A stretch of DNA of 64,000 nt, from assembly GCA_032027005.1 (NCBI GenBank), contig JAVSMW010000013.1, forward strand, positions 1-64,000, read 5' to 3'. Each line of letters starts with the position of its first letter. Position 1 is the stretch's first letter. The notes beneath the pieces are model-generated. The model saw only the letters and a program-made list of their open reading frames with translations, made no database searches and was not told where the DNA came from. This document shows, piece by piece, positions 45,795 to 54,822 of the stretch. The position numbers and the translations under genes were made by a program. Source of the stretch: JAVSMW01 sp032027005 (lineage in GTDB: Bacteria; Bacillota; Thermincolia; Thermincolales; UBA2595).

Positions 45795-48014
45795 TTATAG
45801 CTTTTTTAATGGTGCATATTTTGCCACCAGGGTTTTGATCCCGATATTGGGGAAAGCCACACTGACTTCGGCATCCCCGCCGTCCCCCTTGACACTGACA
45901 ACTACCCCCTGGCCCCATTTGCCATGTTCTACTTTGTCTCCCAGGGAGTAGGTGCCTATGGCTCCGGCAGCTGTGATTTGATTACTGGCTGCAGCAGTTT
46001 GAGTGGCTGCAGCTGGGTTCTGAGGCGGGGAGTAACCGCCTGTTCTGCCGGCAGGCATACGTTCCGCCGTTCCGCCTGTTCTGCGGCCTGCCCCGACATG
46101 GTGCAGGAGACTGGCGGGAATCTCCCTGACAAAGCGCGACGGAGGGTTATGCATGGAGTTTCCGTAGAGGTTTCTCTGCCAAGAGTTTACGAGATGCAGT
46201 TCCTCACGGGCTCTGGTAATTCCCACATAACACAGTCTTCGTTCCTCTTCCAGCTCAGCCTCTTCCATCAGAGAGCGGGAATGGGGAAAAATCCCTTCCT
46301 CCATCCCGATTAAGAACACAACGGGAAATTCTAACCCCTTGGCACTGTGGAGAGTCATCAGGATTACGGCATCAGAGCGGTCATCCAAATTGTCGATATC
46401 TGCCACCAGGGAAACCCCGGCCAAAAAATCTTCCAGGGTGCCTTCAACCGAACTCAGGTCATATTCAGCAGTTACTGTCAGAAATTCTTTAAGGTTTTCT
46501 AACCGGGTTTCGGCTTCCACAGATTTTTCACTTTCCAGTTCCTTCAGATAGCCCGATTTTTCCAGGATTTCCTGGGTCAGGGCCATGACCGGCAGCTCAG
46601 CTTTCCTCTGCCGCAATTCCTCTATCAGATTAATAAATTCACCTATAGGCTTGGTAACCCGGCCGGTCAGACCCGGTATTGCCTGAACACGGACCATGGC
46701 ATCATAAAGGCTTATCCCATTCTCACGCGCATATTCGGCAATTTTAGCCAGACTGGTTTCTCCGATGCCCCGTCTCGGGACATTAATTATCCTCTGCAGA
46801 CTAATCCCGTCAAATGGATTCATGATGACCTTCAGATAAGCCAAAACATCCTTGATTTCCTTCCGCTCATAAAACTTCTGGCCCCCTACAATAGTATAGG
46901 CCACATTATTTCTCATCAGAATCTCTTCGATCACCCTGGATTGGGCATTGGTCCGGTACAGCACCGCAAAATCCTGATACTTTCTGCTGTGCAGGTCATG
47001 TCCCTCCAGGATTTTTTGGGCCACATAATAAGCCTCCTGGTGCTCATCCTGGGCGGTAAACAATGATATCAGGGAACCGCCCGGATTTTCCGTCCACAAT
47101 CTTTTTTGCTTGCGCCCACAATTATTGCTGATAACTTCATTAGCAGCTTCCAGGATGTTCCCGGTCGAACGGTAATTCTGTTCCAGCCTGATAACCTTTG
47201 CTTCGGGATAATCCCGCTCAAAATCAAGGATATTTTGGATATCCGCTCCCCTAAAGCGGTAAACCGATTGGTCATCGTCTCCCACTACACACAGGTTCCG
47301 GTGCCCGGCGGCTAAAAGTTTAACCAGCCGGTACTGGGCATGGTTGGTATCCTGGTATTCATCAATCAGGATGTATTGAAACCTGTTCTGGTAATATTCC
47401 AGCACTTCGGGATGCTGCTCAAAAAGGAGCACGGTTTTCATGATCAGATCATCGAAATCCAAAGCATTATTGGTTTGCAATCTGGCCTGATACAATTGGT
47501 ACACCTTGGCTACTGTCTGCTGGAAATAATCATAGGCCTGACCTTCATAAGCCTTGGGACCCAATAGCTTATTCTTAGCCTGGCTGATTCCGGCAGCCAG
47601 AGCCCGCGGCGGAAAACGCTTATCATCTATATTAAGTTCTTTTAAACATTGTTTAATTAGGGTTTGTTGGTCAGCGCTGTCGTAAATTACAAAACTGCTG
47701 TCATAACCCAGGCTGCCTATGTCTTTCCTTAAAATGCGTACCGCGGCTGAGTGGAACGTACATATCCACATAGCTTCGGCCCGGTGTCCAATCAGGCTGC
47801 TCACCCGTTCTTTCATCTCACCGGCCGCCTTATTGGTAAAGGTAATCGCCAGGATATTATGAGGGGATACCCCTAGTTCTTTAATCAGGTAACCAATCCT
47901 ATGGGTAAGCACCCTGGTTTTCCCGCTTCCCGCCCCGGCCAATATCAGCAGCGGCCCCGCACAATGCAGAACGGCTTCGGACTGTGGTGTATTCAATTGT
48001 TCTGTCAACTGCAT
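45795..48014 (-). CDS. pcrA: ATP-dependent DNA helicase PcrA/UvrD
   Basis: A superfamily 1A 3'-5' helicase used in repair and plasmid/rolling-circle replication. ATG at 48014 follows GGGGAGGACAAGTA; 739 residues. Motifs are LAGAGSGKTRVLTHR (Walker A), IDEYQDTNHAQY (Walker B), VVGDDDQSVYRFRGAD, and LMTLHSAKGLEFPVVF. The tail has a low-complexity Ala/Gln/Pro region and a C-terminal Tudor-like WGQGVVVSVKGDGGDAEVSV, as in Gram-positive PcrA. It is part of pcrA-ligA. Confidence 0.97.
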   Translation of the reverse strand: MQLTEQLNTPQSEAVLHCAGPLLILAGAGSGKTRVLTHRIGYLIKELGVSPHNILAITFTNKAAGEMKERVSSLIGHRAEAMWICTFHSAAVRILRKDIGSLGYDSSFVIYDSADQQTLIKQCLKELNIDDKRFPPRALAAGISQAKNKLLGPKAYEGQAYDYFQQTVAKVYQLYQARLQTNNALDFDDLIMKTVLLFEQHPEVLEYYQNRFQYILIDEYQDTNHAQYRLVKLLAAGHRNLCVVGDDDQSVYRFRGADIQNILDFERDYPEAKVIRLEQNYRSTGNILEAANEVISNNCGRKQKRLWTENPGGSLISLFTAQDEHQEAYYVAQKILEGHDLHSRKYQDFAVLYRTNAQSRVIEEILMRNNVAYTIVGGQKFYERKEIKDVLAYLKVIMNPFDGISLQRIINVPRRGIGETSLAKIAEYARENGISLYDAMVRVQAIPGLTGRVTKPIGEFINLIEELRQRKAELPVMALTQEILEKSGYLKELESEKSVEAETRLENLKEFLTVTAEYDLSSVEGTLEDFLAGVSLVADIDNLDDRSDAVILMTLHSAKGLEFPVVFLIGMEEGIFPHSRSLMEEAELEEERRLCYVGITRAREELHLVNSWQRNLYGNSMHNPPSRFVREIPASLLHHVGAGRRTGGTAERMPAGRTGGYSPPQNPAAATQTAAASNQITAAGAIGTYSLGDKVEHGKWGQGVVVSVKGDGGDAEVSVAFPNIGIKTLVAKYAPLKKL

Positions 48015-48074
48015 TACTTGTCCTCCCCTTTTGTTCTATCTATTCATTCGCCCTCAAGCCGCCTGTTCCTTGTG

Positions 48075-48191
48075 GATAAAGTGAAACTTACTTCAGGTGG
48101 AGTTGCAAACTCCTCCTGAAGTTTAGTTGAACTTATCCAGGGGCTTAGCGCCACTTGTCTCCCGCTTACAAGAGCGGGAGTCTTAGTGGCG
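48075..48191. repeat. Two-hairpin repeat element, copy 2
   Basis: GATAAAGTGAAACTTAC leads into hairpin 1 (ACTTCAGG...CCTGAAGT, 48090-48122) and hairpin 2 (CTCCCGCTT-ACAAG-AGCGGGAG, 48159-48180), enclosed by CGCCACT / AGTGGCG. The order matches the element at 8957-9050. The leading 17-mer also occurs alone at about 27990-28006. A similar construction is common at IS605-type ends; no transposase is nearby. Confidence 0.5.
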
Positions 48192-48212
48192 GTTAGCCAT
48201 CGGATAATATCT

Positions 48213-48569
48213 CTATTTAAAACCTGGAATGAAAAAGCTGAGAACCAAAATTACCAGTACTCCCAGAGAAATTAGGGCATATTTTGTATCCCTCTCAATG
48301 AGCAAAAATGAGATAGCTGCAGCTAGAACCCCTACCACCGGGGTTGATAACAGCACAAGAATGCCAAGACCCATAATAGCATGCGGCTCTAATGCGGCAG
48401 CACCTGCCAAATAGGCCAACGGGCCGGTAACATCGTTCCGGAAATTAGCCGGCTCCCCCTTTACCAAGAGCAGTCCCAGACCGGTCGTCATCAGTAAAAC
48501 ACTCAATCCGGCTGCCCAGCTAAGGGCACCGGCAATTATTTTTTCTGGGTTCCGAACTTTATGTCTCAC
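48213..48569 (-). CDS. DUF1634 membrane protein
   Basis: The GTG at 48569 follows AAAGGGG at better spacing than the first GTG at 48578; about 118 residues. Three membrane segments are seen (GALSWAAGLSVLLMTTGLGL, HAIMGLGILVLLSTPVVGVL, ALISLGVLVILVLSFFIPGF). DUF1634 proteins are typically next to TauE/SafE exporters, as here (33 bases downstream), so a shared anion-transport function is likely (inference). Confidence 0.8.
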   Translation of the reverse strand: MRHKVRNPEKIIAGALSWAAGLSVLLMTTGLGLLLVKGEPANFRNDVTGPLAYLAGAAALEPHAIMGLGILVLLSTPVVGVLAAAISFLLIERDTKYALISLGVLVILVLSFFIPGFK

Positions 48570-48602
48570 CTTTTCCACCCCTTTACGCAGTTGCTTTAGA
48601 GT

Positions 48603-49424
48603 CTATAGAGCCAGACCCTTTAATCCCATCTCAACAGCCACAAAAATAAAGATAATAATAAATATCTGTTTTAATATTCTGGCAGGCACTTGAGCATGGA
48701 TCATGGTCCCTGCCGCCGCTCCGGCAAAAACACCCAGTGCCATAGGTACAGCCACCAGAACATCAATATGTCCCCGTGTAAAATATACAAATGCACTGGC
48801 GCAAGCGGTTACACCTACCATAAAATTACTGGTAGCTGCCGCAGTCTTGAGAGGAATTCCCATCAGCAGGTACATAACCGGAATCTTCAGCACTCCACCG
48901 CCAATCCCTAAAAGTCCGGATATTATCCCTGCGAGGCCTGAGAAAAAAAGCCCTCCCGGAATATTTTTAATTTTAGCAGCACTATGGTTAAAATTGTGAC
49001 CTTTCGTCACCCCTGCACTGCCGACTGCGATTTCCTCCTGAATTCGGCTTGGCTGAACCCTTTCCTGTGTGTTTTTGCGAAGCATTGAATATGTAGTATA
49101 AAACATTAGAGCAGAAAACAGCAGGTAAAGAGCCTTTGAACCCACATACCCGGCAGCCACAGCTCCTGTGACAGCACCAACAGTAGTCGCCAATTCGAGT
49201 AACATGCCCAGCCTGATATCAGCCTTACCTTCCCGAATATATACCATGGCGGCACCCGTGGAAGTCGCAATAACTCCAGCCAGGCTGACCCCAATAGCCG
49301 TTTGAATCGGCAGCTTAAAAAGAATAGTTAAAACTGGAATAATAATAACACCGCCGCCCAAACCCAACAGAGCCCCTACGATTCCTGCCAAAAATCCGGT
49401 TACTAACAGCAAAATGGTAACCAC
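48603..49424 (-). CDS. TauE/SafE-family sulfite/organosulfonate exporter
   Basis: GTG at 49424 follows AAAAGGAGAATTAAT; 273 residues with about eight hydrophobic segments. The paired GLGGGVIIIPVL near the N-terminus and GIGGGVLKIPVM in the second half are the duplicated TauE/SafE signature. It probably moves sulfite, sulfonate or other small anions out of the cell. It forms a pair with the following DUF1634 gene. Confidence 0.88.
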   Translation of the reverse strand: MVTILLLVTGFLAGIVGALLGLGGGVIIIPVLTILFKLPIQTAIGVSLAGVIATSTGAAMVYIREGKADIRLGMLLELATTVGAVTGAVAAGYVGSKALYLLFSALMFYTTYSMLRKNTQERVQPSRIQEEIAVGSAGVTKGHNFNHSAAKIKNIPGGLFFSGLAGIISGLLGIGGGVLKIPVMYLLMGIPLKTAAATSNFMVGVTACASAFVYFTRGHIDVLVAVPMALGVFAGAAAGTMIHAQVPARILKQIFIIIFIFVAVEMGLKGLAL

Positions 49425-49561
49425 ATTAATTCTCCTTTTGTTTGGATGCCTAAAGCCTGCCCAAACATTATGTATCCAATTCGATTATACCACAAATAGC
49501 TCCAGAGTAAAAAAAGCTTGACCGGCACGATACTTGTCCACTCTCCACTCTCCTCGCCGCC

Positions 49562-49592
49562 AAAAAAATTAAAACGCCCTCTTTGGGCGTTA
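49562..49592 (-). terminator. Terminator of the HD-GYP gene
   Basis: On the minus strand AACGCCC-AAAG-AGGGCGTT is followed by TTAATTTTTTT. It starts 3 bases after the stop codon. Confidence 0.9.
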
Positions 49593-49594
49593 TG

Positions 49595-51250
49595 TTACTT
49601 CACATTAGCAAGGCTTTGGGCAACTGCCCATTTGACATCCTGCCCGACCATTTCCGGGCTGCTGAATGTGATCTCTTTCTGACATTCATTGAAAATATTT
49701 ATCAGCTCCGTCTCCGAAATACGGTTGAAGGCATCAACACATTCTGGACAGAATTGCGAAGATCTGCAATTAGCCAGCTCTTCCACGGCCCTTTCCAGGG
49801 GTAAGCCGGCTCTGTAAGGTCTATTGCTGGTAATTGCATCAAAAGTATCTGCTATAGCAAATATTCTGGCTCCCAGGGGAATTTCTTCCCGTTTCAGGCC
49901 CTTTGGATAACCATTCCCGTTATACCACTCGTGATGATACAGCACAACAGGTAAAGCAGGTGACAGAAATTCTATTTTTGAAACCATCTCGGCTCCGATG
50001 GTCGGATGGGTTCTCATAACTGCCAATTCCCGTTCATTCAGTCTGCCTGCTTTAAATAAAACAGCATCAGGTACGGCAAGTTTACCAATGTCATGCAGCA
50101 GAGAACCTAACCGGATGTTTTCCAAATCTATGCTGGTAACACCCATTCTTTTAGCAATTTCTGTGGCATACCTGATCACCCGGAAGGAATGACCCATTGT
50201 CCCGGTGTCCCTTTTATCAAGCATCATGGCAAGAGCGTTCAGGGTTGTCGAATAGTTGTTTTCAAGTCTGATTAAAGCCTGACTGAGCTTTTTATTTACT
50301 TCATCATAGACCAGAGCATTCTCTACGGCCGGCCCGATCTTGCTGGCAATTTCGGTGACCAGGTTGACTTCCCGCCTGAAAAAAACATGGGGCAGGCGGC
50401 TGCCTAAATTTAGGGTGCCAAAGGTTTTGCCCTTGCTGGTTAAGGGAGCGCGCAAGGCAGATCTGATGCCAGATTCAAGAAGCATTTCGTCCTCAATAAA
50501 ACTGCGGTTTTCAGCCAGGTCATCTTCCACTATGGTATCACCCGTGTTTATTACCAGGGCCGAACCGCTCCCCACGTAAGGAACGTTCTTTGTCTGCAGG
50601 GCTGTTTCGGCATTGCCGTAAACCAACAGCTGGTCACTTTGAAACTGGTCCGGTATGATAATGCTGAACCGGTCAAAAGGTACAAGCTGTTTAAGCTTTT
50701 GCGCAAACAATTTATAGGAGAGTTCCAAATTGAGACCTGATCCAAAGGTTGAAATTACATCATCGATTTTTGCCCTTTCCTGAGCCTGGCCGGCATTTAT
50801 CAGAGCCATGGAAGCCATTGTAGCCACCATGGCAGCCATTTCCTTTTGATTTTGAGACATTTCAGCAATTTCGAAAAGTATAAGTCCAACGGAATCTTTG
50901 CCTGAAATTAAAGGAGTTATATATAAGCCACTTTCATTCAATGGCATCGCTTCACAATAATTATCTTCACTATTGAAAATTGAAACATATTTATCGACAG
51001 AATTTAGAATATCAAGTGAATTAAGGACAATGGGCTCGCCTAATTTGGCTTTTAGTTCAAAGTCACCATTTTCCACAAGATAGCCACTGGCCCTTATACA
51101 GCCAATAACTTCTTCAAATATCCGCAAAGTTTCAATTAAGATAACTTCACGCTGCCAATTACCATTTAAAAACCGGGCAAATTCGCCAAACGCTTTGATC
51201 CGCTGCTGTCCCACGGCTAAACCTCCGTCATTAAAAGTGATTTGACTCAT
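49595..51250 (-). CDS. GAF-GAF-HD-GYP cyclic-di-GMP phosphodiesterase candidate
   Basis: ATG at 51250 is taken; 551 residues. Two GAF-like sensor domains cover about residues 1-165 and 170-325. The HD-GYP domain (about 340-520) has the signature pieces GHSFRVIRYA, LLHDIGKLAVPDAVL, THPTIGAEM, VLYHHEWYNGNGYPKGL and ADTFDAITSNRPYR. HD-GYP enzymes hydrolyse c-di-GMP or cGAMP, which links this gene by theme to the GEMM riboswitch at 27731. The tail FCPECVDAF replaces the usual FDPEVV, adding a Cys pair. No membrane segment is seen, so it is cytoplasmic. Confidence 0.88.
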   Translation of the reverse strand: MSQITFNDGGLAVGQQRIKAFGEFARFLNGNWQREVILIETLRIFEEVIGCIRASGYLVENGDFELKAKLGEPIVLNSLDILNSVDKYVSIFNSEDNYCEAMPLNESGLYITPLISGKDSVGLILFEIAEMSQNQKEMAAMVATMASMALINAGQAQERAKIDDVISTFGSGLNLELSYKLFAQKLKQLVPFDRFSIIIPDQFQSDQLLVYGNAETALQTKNVPYVGSGSALVINTGDTIVEDDLAENRSFIEDEMLLESGIRSALRAPLTSKGKTFGTLNLGSRLPHVFFRREVNLVTEIASKIGPAVENALVYDEVNKKLSQALIRLENNYSTTLNALAMMLDKRDTGTMGHSFRVIRYATEIAKRMGVTSIDLENIRLGSLLHDIGKLAVPDAVLFKAGRLNERELAVMRTHPTIGAEMVSKIEFLSPALPVVLYHHEWYNGNGYPKGLKREEIPLGARIFAIADTFDAITSNRPYRAGLPLERAVEELANCRSSQFCPECVDAFNRISETELINIFNECQKEITFSSPEMVGQDVKWAVAQSLANVK

Positions 51251-51349
51251 ACTTCGCTAACTTTCGACAAAATCCTTTATCCAGATTCCATAATTTACTT
51301 AAATAAAAATGGATCTGTCTTTTAATAATGTACACAGACCCATTCCACT

Positions 51350-51583
51350 TCATTTTAATAGTTCTTCTCTAATTGTCTGGTATTCTTCGGTGGTAATATC
51401 CCCTTTAGCCAGTCTTTCTTTCAGAATATCCAGAGGATTTCTGCTTTTGACTTCAGGAATCCTGGTATCAGATCTCCTGAGAAGCATAAACAGTCCATAT
51501 ACTGCAAACACGATTACAGCGGCTGAAACAATCCAGCCTATGATCATCCATAGGCCCATGCCGTATCCGTAACCATACATCAT
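51350..51583 (-). CDS. SHOCT-domain small membrane protein
   Basis: ATG at 51583 follows GGAGGTGATTGTT; 77 residues. A Gly/Tyr-rich start (MMYGYGYGMGLW) precedes one membrane helix (GWIVSAAVIVFAVYGLFMLL). The C-terminus is the SHOCT motif: NPLDILKERLAKGDITTEEY. SHOCT domains mediate oligomerisation and are found in many small membrane proteins. A specific role is unknown. Confidence 0.82.
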   Translation of the reverse strand: MMYGYGYGMGLWMIIGWIVSAAVIVFAVYGLFMLLRRSDTRIPEVKSRNPLDILKERLAKGDITTEEYQTIREELLK

Positions 51584-51653
51584 AACAATCACCTCCACCA
51601 TTTATATTAAACCATAATTATGATTAAAGTGTGAAGAATTGTTGTTTTTTTTA

Positions 51654-52064
51654 TTAATTGGGCAGTTCGGGCTCCTTATAAGTAACATTTTTAAGATATG
51701 CCACATTATCTGACAGATCAAAGAAATCCTGGCCCTTCGAACGGGCCTGTTCTACCAGCATATCAATGGGGATACCGGTAATAATAAGTTCCTTGGGGTC
51801 CCTAAGGGAATCCAGAATTTCATACTGACTGGGCAGAAAAACCACTGCAATTTCAATATTATTTTCCCAGCAAATATAAAGAATGATAGACCCGCTATTG
51901 TCAGGCCTGGCCCAATTGTATAAATAATTCAGCTGCCTCTCCTGCCCAACCTTATGCAGAACTTCACTATATTCCTTGATGTAAAGGATAACGACTTCCT
52001 TGCCGTTATCAAGACAGCCGGTAGCAATTTGTTCCGGGCTAAACCCTTTAGCCGAGGGTATCAT
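51654..52064 (-). CDS. Hypothetical protein at the end of the his operon
   Basis: ATG at 52064 (MIPSAKGFSPEQIATGCLDN) follows GGGGAGG. About 136 residues, soluble, with beta-alpha text such as GSIILYICWENNIEIAVVFL and LIITGIPIDMLVEQARSKG. It starts 19 bases after the hisIE stop and is co-directional. I do not recognise the family. It may be co-transcribed with the his genes. Confidence 0.6.
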   Translation of the reverse strand: MIPSAKGFSPEQIATGCLDNGKEVVILYIKEYSEVLHKVGQERQLNYLYNWARPDNSGSIILYICWENNIEIAVVFLPSQYEILDSLRDPKELIITGIPIDMLVEQARSKGQDFFDLSDNVAYLKNVTYKEPELPN

Positions 52065-52083
52065 GAATAAAGCCCTCCCCATT

Positions 52084-52707
52084 TCATTTTTTTCGTTTGG
52101 CCAGTTCCTGATAAACTTCCTGCGGGGTGATTTCCTGTTCAGCCAGCAGCACCATCAGGTGGTACAAAAGGTCGGCTGTTTCGTAAACCACTTCGTCACG
52201 ATTCCGGTTTTTGGCCCCAATGATGACCTCAGCTGCTTCCTCACCAACTTTTTTAAGGATTTTATCAAGTCCCTTGGTAAACAGATAAGTGGTATAGGAA
52301 CCTTCCGGCATCTCTTTTTTCCGTCCGGTAACCACATCATACACCTGATTAATAATGTCCGGTCCGGCTGTCGGCTGTGCAAAGGAAACCAGATTATTGT
52401 GAAAACAGGTTCTCTCCCCCGTATGGCAGGCTGCCCCGGTCTGCACAACTTTTATCAGCAGGCAGTCGGCATCACAATCATAAAATATTTCTTTTACATC
52501 CTGATAATGTCCCGAAGTTGCGCCTTTATGCCACAACTCCTGCCTGCTCCTGCTCCAGAACCAGGTCTGGCGGCTCTCCAAAGTCTTCGTTAGAGACTCC
52601 TTATTCATAAAAGCCATCATCAGCACCTGGTCAGATTCAATGTCCTGTATAACAGCAGGAATCAGCCCATGTGTATTAAACTTAAGTTTATCTATATCAA
52701 TGGTCAT
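52084..52707 (-). CDS. hisIE: Bifunctional phosphoribosyl-AMP cyclohydrolase / phosphoribosyl-ATP pyrophosphatase
   Basis: 207 residues; both activities in one chain. The HisI part includes MMAFMNKESL and FWSRSRQELWHKGATSGHYQ, with zinc/metal Cys and Asp in YDCDADCLL and TGAACHTGERTCFHN. The HisE part (about 118-207) includes DKILKKVGEEAAEVIIGAK and ETADLLYHLMVLLAEQE. It performs steps 2 and 3 of histidine synthesis. Its start overlaps the hisF stop by 4 bases (ATGA type). Confidence 0.96.
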   Translation of the reverse strand: MTIDIDKLKFNTHGLIPAVIQDIESDQVLMMAFMNKESLTKTLESRQTWFWSRSRQELWHKGATSGHYQDVKEIFYDCDADCLLIKVVQTGAACHTGERTCFHNNLVSFAQPTAGPDIINQVYDVVTGRKKEMPEGSYTTYLFTKGLDKILKKVGEEAAEVIIGAKNRNRDEVVYETADLLYHLMVLLAEQEITPQEVYQELAKRKK

Positions 52708-53462
52708 CTTACCACCACTCCTTTTTCCTTTAGATACTCCTTAGCTTCACGGATGCTGTATTCTCCAAAATGGAAAATGGAAGCTGCCAGTGCAGCATCA
52801 GCCTTCCCCTCGACCAATCCTGCCCTGAGATGCTCCAAATTCCCGACGCCGCCTGAAGCAATGACCGGAATATTCACCAATTCAGCTACGGCTCTGGTGA
52901 GTTCAATATCATAGCCATCCTTGGTTCCATCGCCATCCATACTGGTCAGCAATATCTCCCCGGCCCCCAGCCGCTCCGCCTTTTTGATCCATGCCAGGAC
53001 ATCAATCCCGGTTGGAGTTCTCCCACCATGGATATACACTTCCCATTTCCCCGGTGCAACGGCTCGCTTAGCATCCACGGCCAGGACGATACACTGGGAA
53101 CCGAATTTATTGGCCCCTTCTGAGATCAGATCAGGGTTGTTGATGGCCGCGGTATTAACCGAAACCTTATCAGCCCCGGCTGCCAGCATAACCCTGATAT
53201 CTTCAATGGTTCTAATCCCGCCGCCAACAGTAAAGGGGATAAAGGCCTCCTCGGCAGTCCGCCTTACAACATCCAGCATAGTTGCCCTGCCGTCTGATGA
53301 CGCGGTAATGTCCAGAAATACCAGTTCATCTGCACCTTCTTTATCATAAAAAGCTGCCAGGTCCACAGGATCTCCCGCATCCCTCAGGTTAACAAAGTTC
53401 GTGCCTTTCACAACCCGCCCGCCGGTTACGTCCAGACAGGGAATAATACGTTTCGCCAGCAT
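52704..53462 (-). CDS. hisF: Imidazole glycerol phosphate synthase subunit HisF
   Basis: The cyclase subunit (252 residues), a half-barrel-derived TIM barrel. It starts MLAKRIIPCLDVTGGRVVKG and contains FTVGGGIRTIEDIRVML, ITASSDGRATMLDV and IASGGVGNLEHL. It makes IGP and AICAR with ammonia from HisH. It is 3 bases after hisA and overlaps hisIE. Confidence 0.97.
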   Translation of the reverse strand: MLAKRIIPCLDVTGGRVVKGTNFVNLRDAGDPVDLAAFYDKEGADELVFLDITASSDGRATMLDVVRRTAEEAFIPFTVGGGIRTIEDIRVMLAAGADKVSVNTAAINNPDLISEGANKFGSQCIVLAVDAKRAVAPGKWEVYIHGGRTPTGIDVLAWIKKAERLGAGEILLTSMDGDGTKDGYDIELTRAVAELVNIPVIASGGVGNLEHLRAGLVEGKADAALAASIFHFGEYSIREAKEYLKEKGVVVR

Positions 53463-53465
53463 AAT

Positions 53466-54206
53466 TTAACTCTCCTGTTCCGCACAGACCCTCAGGGCGT
53501 CTGCCAAATTAAGCCGTCCATCATAAAGGGCCTTCCCTGTAATCACCGAATCCACTCCAAAGGGCTCTAATTCCTTGACTGCCACAATATCATTAAGTCC
53601 GGAGATGCCACCTGAGGCAATCACCCTAAGGCCTGTCTCCACAGCCATTTCTTTAGTGCTTTCCAGGTTTGGGCCCATCAGGGTCCCGTCACGCTTGATA
53701 TCTGTGTAAATAATACGCTGAACACCCAGCTCTTTCATCTCCCGGGCCAATTCCACCGCTGTTTTGGTCACAGTGGCATCCCACCCGTGAATAGCCACCA
53801 TCCCGTCTTTGGCATCAACGCCCAAAACTATTCTGTCCCCGCCGAATTCACGGCATGCTTCTTCAATCAGGCTGGGATTGGAAATTGCAGCCGTCCCCAG
53901 GATAACCCTGGCTATCCCCATTTCCAGGTAAGAAGCAATTGTCGCCATGTCCCTGATGCCGCCGCCAAGTTCGGCCGGAATGGTCAGGGCGGCAAGAATT
54001 GCCTTTACGGCCTCACGATTACGGGGTTCCCCCGCAAAAGCCCCATCAAGATCGACCAAATGCAGAAACCGGGCCCCCAGGCTTTCCCATTTCCTGCCCA
54101 TTTCTGCCGGTTCATCAGAGTAAATGGTTTCGTTTTCTATTTTTCCTTCTACCAGTCTGACACACTTACCGTTCCTTAAATCAATCGCAGGTATAACGAG
54201 CATCAC
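53466..54206 (-). CDS. hisA: Phosphoribosylformimino-5-aminoimidazole carboxamide ribotide isomerase
   Basis: 246 residues. It begins MMLVIPAIDLRNGKCVRLVE and shows the paired phosphate loops IPAELGGGIRDM and VIASGGISGLND. It catalyses the Amadori rearrangement of ProFAR. The start ATG overlaps the stop of hisH by 4 bases, which indicates translational coupling. Confidence 0.97.
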   Translation of the reverse strand: MMLVIPAIDLRNGKCVRLVEGKIENETIYSDEPAEMGRKWESLGARFLHLVDLDGAFAGEPRNREAVKAILAALTIPAELGGGIRDMATIASYLEMGIARVILGTAAISNPSLIEEACREFGGDRIVLGVDAKDGMVAIHGWDATVTKTAVELAREMKELGVQRIIYTDIKRDGTLMGPNLESTKEMAVETGLRVIASGGISGLNDIVAVKELEPFGVDSVITGKALYDGRLNLADALRVCAEQES

Positions 54207-54805
54207 TTCAACTCCCCAAAATTCTTAAGTATCTTTAAGCCCACGGTGCTGCTTTTTTCCGGGTGAAACTGGATTCCAAAAACATTATCCCGGCTGGCAA
54301 TAGACGTAAATTTAATCCCATACTCTGTAAGGGTGGTGGACACTTTGGGCTCAACGGGGTCAACATAATAAGAGTGCACAAAATAGAACATCGAGCCATC
54401 AGGGATATCTTTAAGTATGGGGTCTTTTTTCTGCATCTCAATCTGGTTCCAGCCCATATGGGGAACCTTCAGACCCGGCGGAAGCAGCCGGACATGTCCG
54501 GGAAATATATGCAGGCCTTCGTGAAAACCGAATTCCTCACTTGAATCAAACATCAGGTGCAGACCCAGGCAAATTCCCAAAAATGGCTTACCGGCCTTTA
54601 CCGTCTCTTTAATCACCTCAATCATCCTGGCTTCCCTCAGGTTGACCATGGCATCTCCGAAAGCCCCCACCCCTGGAAGCACTACCTTTTGAGCTTCCGC
54701 GACCATTTCCGGATCTGAGGTAACCACTGCCTCAAAGCCCACTTTTTCAAAACCCTTCTGGACACTGCGCAGGTTACCCATACCGTAATCAATAATTGCT
54801 ATCAT
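54203..54805 (-). CDS. hisH: Imidazole glycerol phosphate synthase glutaminase subunit HisH
   Basis: 200 residues with a class I glutaminase fold. MIAIIDYGMGNLRSVQKGFE starts it. The nucleophile elbow reads FLGICLGLHLMF (Cys at about residue 80), and the His/Glu pair is in GIQFHPEKSS. It supplies ammonia to HisF. It lies 17 bases after hisB. Confidence 0.97.
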   Translation of the reverse strand: MIAIIDYGMGNLRSVQKGFEKVGFEAVVTSDPEMVAEAQKVVLPGVGAFGDAMVNLREARMIEVIKETVKAGKPFLGICLGLHLMFDSSEEFGFHEGLHIFPGHVRLLPPGLKVPHMGWNQIEMQKKDPILKDIPDGSMFYFVHSYYVDPVEPKVSTTLTEYGIKFTSIASRDNVFGIQFHPEKSSTVGLKILKNFGELK

Positions 54806-54822
54806 AACTATCCTCCGTATAT

